A DNA stretch of 64,000 nucleotides. It comes from Neorhizobium vignae. Its GTDB lineage: Bacteria > Pseudomonadota > Alphaproteobacteria > Rhizobiales > Rhizobiaceae. Below the pieces are notes generated by a model that was not told the DNA's origin, made no database searches, and was given only the letters and a program-made list of their open reading frames with translations. Shown here in pieces: positions 63,327 through 64,000 of the stretch; within the stretch, counting starts at the first letter, position 1; the number at the start of each line of letters is the position of its first letter. The DNA lies in the NCBI RefSeq assembly GCF_000732195.1, contig NZ_JNNU01000003.1, positions 1-64,000 of the forward strand. Direction: 5' to 3'. Both the position numbers and the translations under genes were made by a program.

Positions 63327-63512
63327 CTAGCGGAATCGCGGTGGTCGTGGCGGCGAGTTTGAATGGATCTCGTGCACTGGTGCGTGCTTCCCCAGCAGCC
63401 TCAACATCTTTTTTTCGTCCTCCAGCCGCATTCCGTTTTTGCGGCAGTGTTCGGCGACGTCGTGGTCGCGTGGCCCGGGAATTCTGACCTGCCGATGGGT
63501 ATCCTTTTTCAT
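63327..63512 (-). CDS. small hypothetical basic protein
   Basis: This is a 61-residue protein beginning MKKDTHRQVRIPGPRDHDVA, with a very strong ribosome site (AGGAGGAAGCGTC) before the ATG at 63512. It is rich in Arg, His and Lys, with no membrane segment or signal. The conserved-looking middle (AEHCRKNGMRLEDEKKMLRL) suggests a real protein. Family unknown. It lies downstream of, and convergent with, the acyltransferase fusion gene. Confidence 0.6.
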   Translation of the reverse strand: MKKDTHRQVRIPGPRDHDVAEHCRKNGMRLEDEKKMLRLLGKHAPVHEIHSNSPPRPPRFR

Positions 63513-63603
63513 GACGCTTCCTCCTAACTATAAACGCCGCCATCTGACAAATGTTCGTTAGAAGTAACTAAAATTCAACCCCTGCCGTCACAGGCCCGCA
63601 TCG

Positions 63604-63638
63604 AAAAAAGCCCCTCTGCAGAGCAGAAGGGCTTTTTT
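63604..63638. terminator. bidirectional Rho-independent terminator
   Basis: AAAAAAGCCC, TCTGC, GCAGA and GGGCTTTTTT form a stem of about 10 bp with one mismatch pair, flanked by six A and six T. It follows the stop of the secreted protein gene at 63643 on the minus strand and can also stop plus-strand transcripts. Confidence 0.9.
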
Positions 63639-63642
63639 CGTA

Positions 63643-63945
63643 TCAACGCCAATCCCGGTAATGGCGCCAGTCGCGATGGCCTCGCCATTCCCAGCGAGGC
63701 GGTCCTCGGTGGTCCCATCGATCCCGCCGATCCCATCGATGGCTGTAGCGGGGCGGCGGCGGCCGCCAGCGGTTGGGGCGGCAATCGCCCCACCGGTTCA
63801 GGTGGTAACCGCGGCCGCAAGCCCAATCGACCTTTTCGGCGATGGGTTTTGCCGGGACGGCAATGTTTCCGATCGGCATGGCATGTGCCGCGCCTCCGAA
63901 AAGACCAGCTGCGATCAAACTGGCCGCTAAGACTATCCTGCGCAT
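63643..63945 (-). CDS. small secreted protein with GCG-CRPN-type motif
   Basis: This 100-residue protein starts at the ATG at 63945, preceded by GGAGGAAACCG. A signal peptide of about 22 residues (MRRIVLAASLIAAGLFGGAA ending in HA) is followed by a conserved DWACGRGYHLNRWGDCRPNR, the GCG-to-CRPN pattern seen in short rhizobial exported proteins. The tail is rich in Trp, Arg, His and Asp (RWDRRDRWDHR type). Two Cys may pair. Function unknown, perhaps envelope-associated. A terminator follows immediately. Confidence 0.8.
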   Translation of the reverse strand: MRRIVLAASLIAAGLFGGAAHAMPIGNIAVPAKPIAEKVDWACGRGYHLNRWGDCRPNRWRPPPPRYSHRWDRRDRWDHRGPPRWEWRGHRDWRHYRDWR

Positions 63946-64000
63946 CGGTTTCCTCCAGAAATGCACACGCTGACAGATTGCGGCGCGATCCTTGAACCGT

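Overview
The window looks like an accessory replicon (megaplasmid or chromid) or a catabolic island of an alphaproteobacterium of the Rhizobiaceae type (Rhizobium, Agrobacterium, Neorhizobium). This rests on high-GC coding, strong AGGAGG-type ribosome sites, dense packing of sugar and organic-acid uptake operons each with its own LacI, LysR or GntR regulator, a tartrate dehydratase very like the Bradyrhizobium enzyme as I remember it, and scattered insertion-sequence remnants. No rRNA, tRNA, replication gene or CRISPR array was seen. All assignments come from reading the sequence and remembered family features; no database was searched.

Layout. 1-1207 is decayed DNA with one possible small gene. 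1208-11908 is a locus for phosphorylated organic compounds: an AfuABC-type importer, an inositol-monophosphatase-family phosphatase and a UgpBAEC glycerol-phosphate importer, divergent from a LacI regulator with two matching 16-bp operators. 11948-22827 is a uronide locus: a family 1 sugar ABC importer, a GH88 unsaturated uronyl hydrolase, a DUF624 membrane protein and a DUF2264 protein, divergent from a heparinase II/III-like lyase and a discoidin-like protein. 22823-25623 is a scar zone with a miniature inverted-repeat element, a chimeric pseudogene, a Phd/VapC toxin-antitoxin pair and two truncated genes joined tail to tail. 25720-32313 is a D-tartrate locus: LysR regulator, TctCBA transporter, tartrate dehydrogenase and D-tartrate dehydratase. 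32499-38631 holds redox and stress genes: flavin monooxygenase, two tandem NADP-binding reductases, HxlR and TetR regulators, a short-chain dehydrogenase, Ohr and a DUF1330 protein. 39241-40798 is a DUF4143 ATPase beside an IS3-family remnant.

41047-52030 is the least familiar operon: two metal-dependent deaminase-like amidohydrolases, a nucleoside phosphorylase, a metallo-beta-lactamase-fold hydrolase, a GH42-like protein and a peptide-type importer that lacks any ATPase gene, with a divergent LysR gene. 53293-59806 is a LacI-controlled ABC importer ending in a GH63-type hydrolase, probably for a glycosylglycerate or similar small glycoside. 59807-60600 is a graveyard of IS and Fic fragments with another copy of the miniature element. 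60626-63304 is a GntR regulator divergent from a fusion of a left-handed beta-helix acyltransferase to a large alpha-helical domain. Two small genes close the window.

Two patterns cut across the loci. Every one of the six solute-binding-protein genes is followed, before the next gene, by a GC-rich stem-loop; five lack a U-tract and one is a full terminator. A miniature element of about 180-190 bp is present twice intact and once as one end, and each copy abuts or supplies the stop codon of the reading frame to its left.
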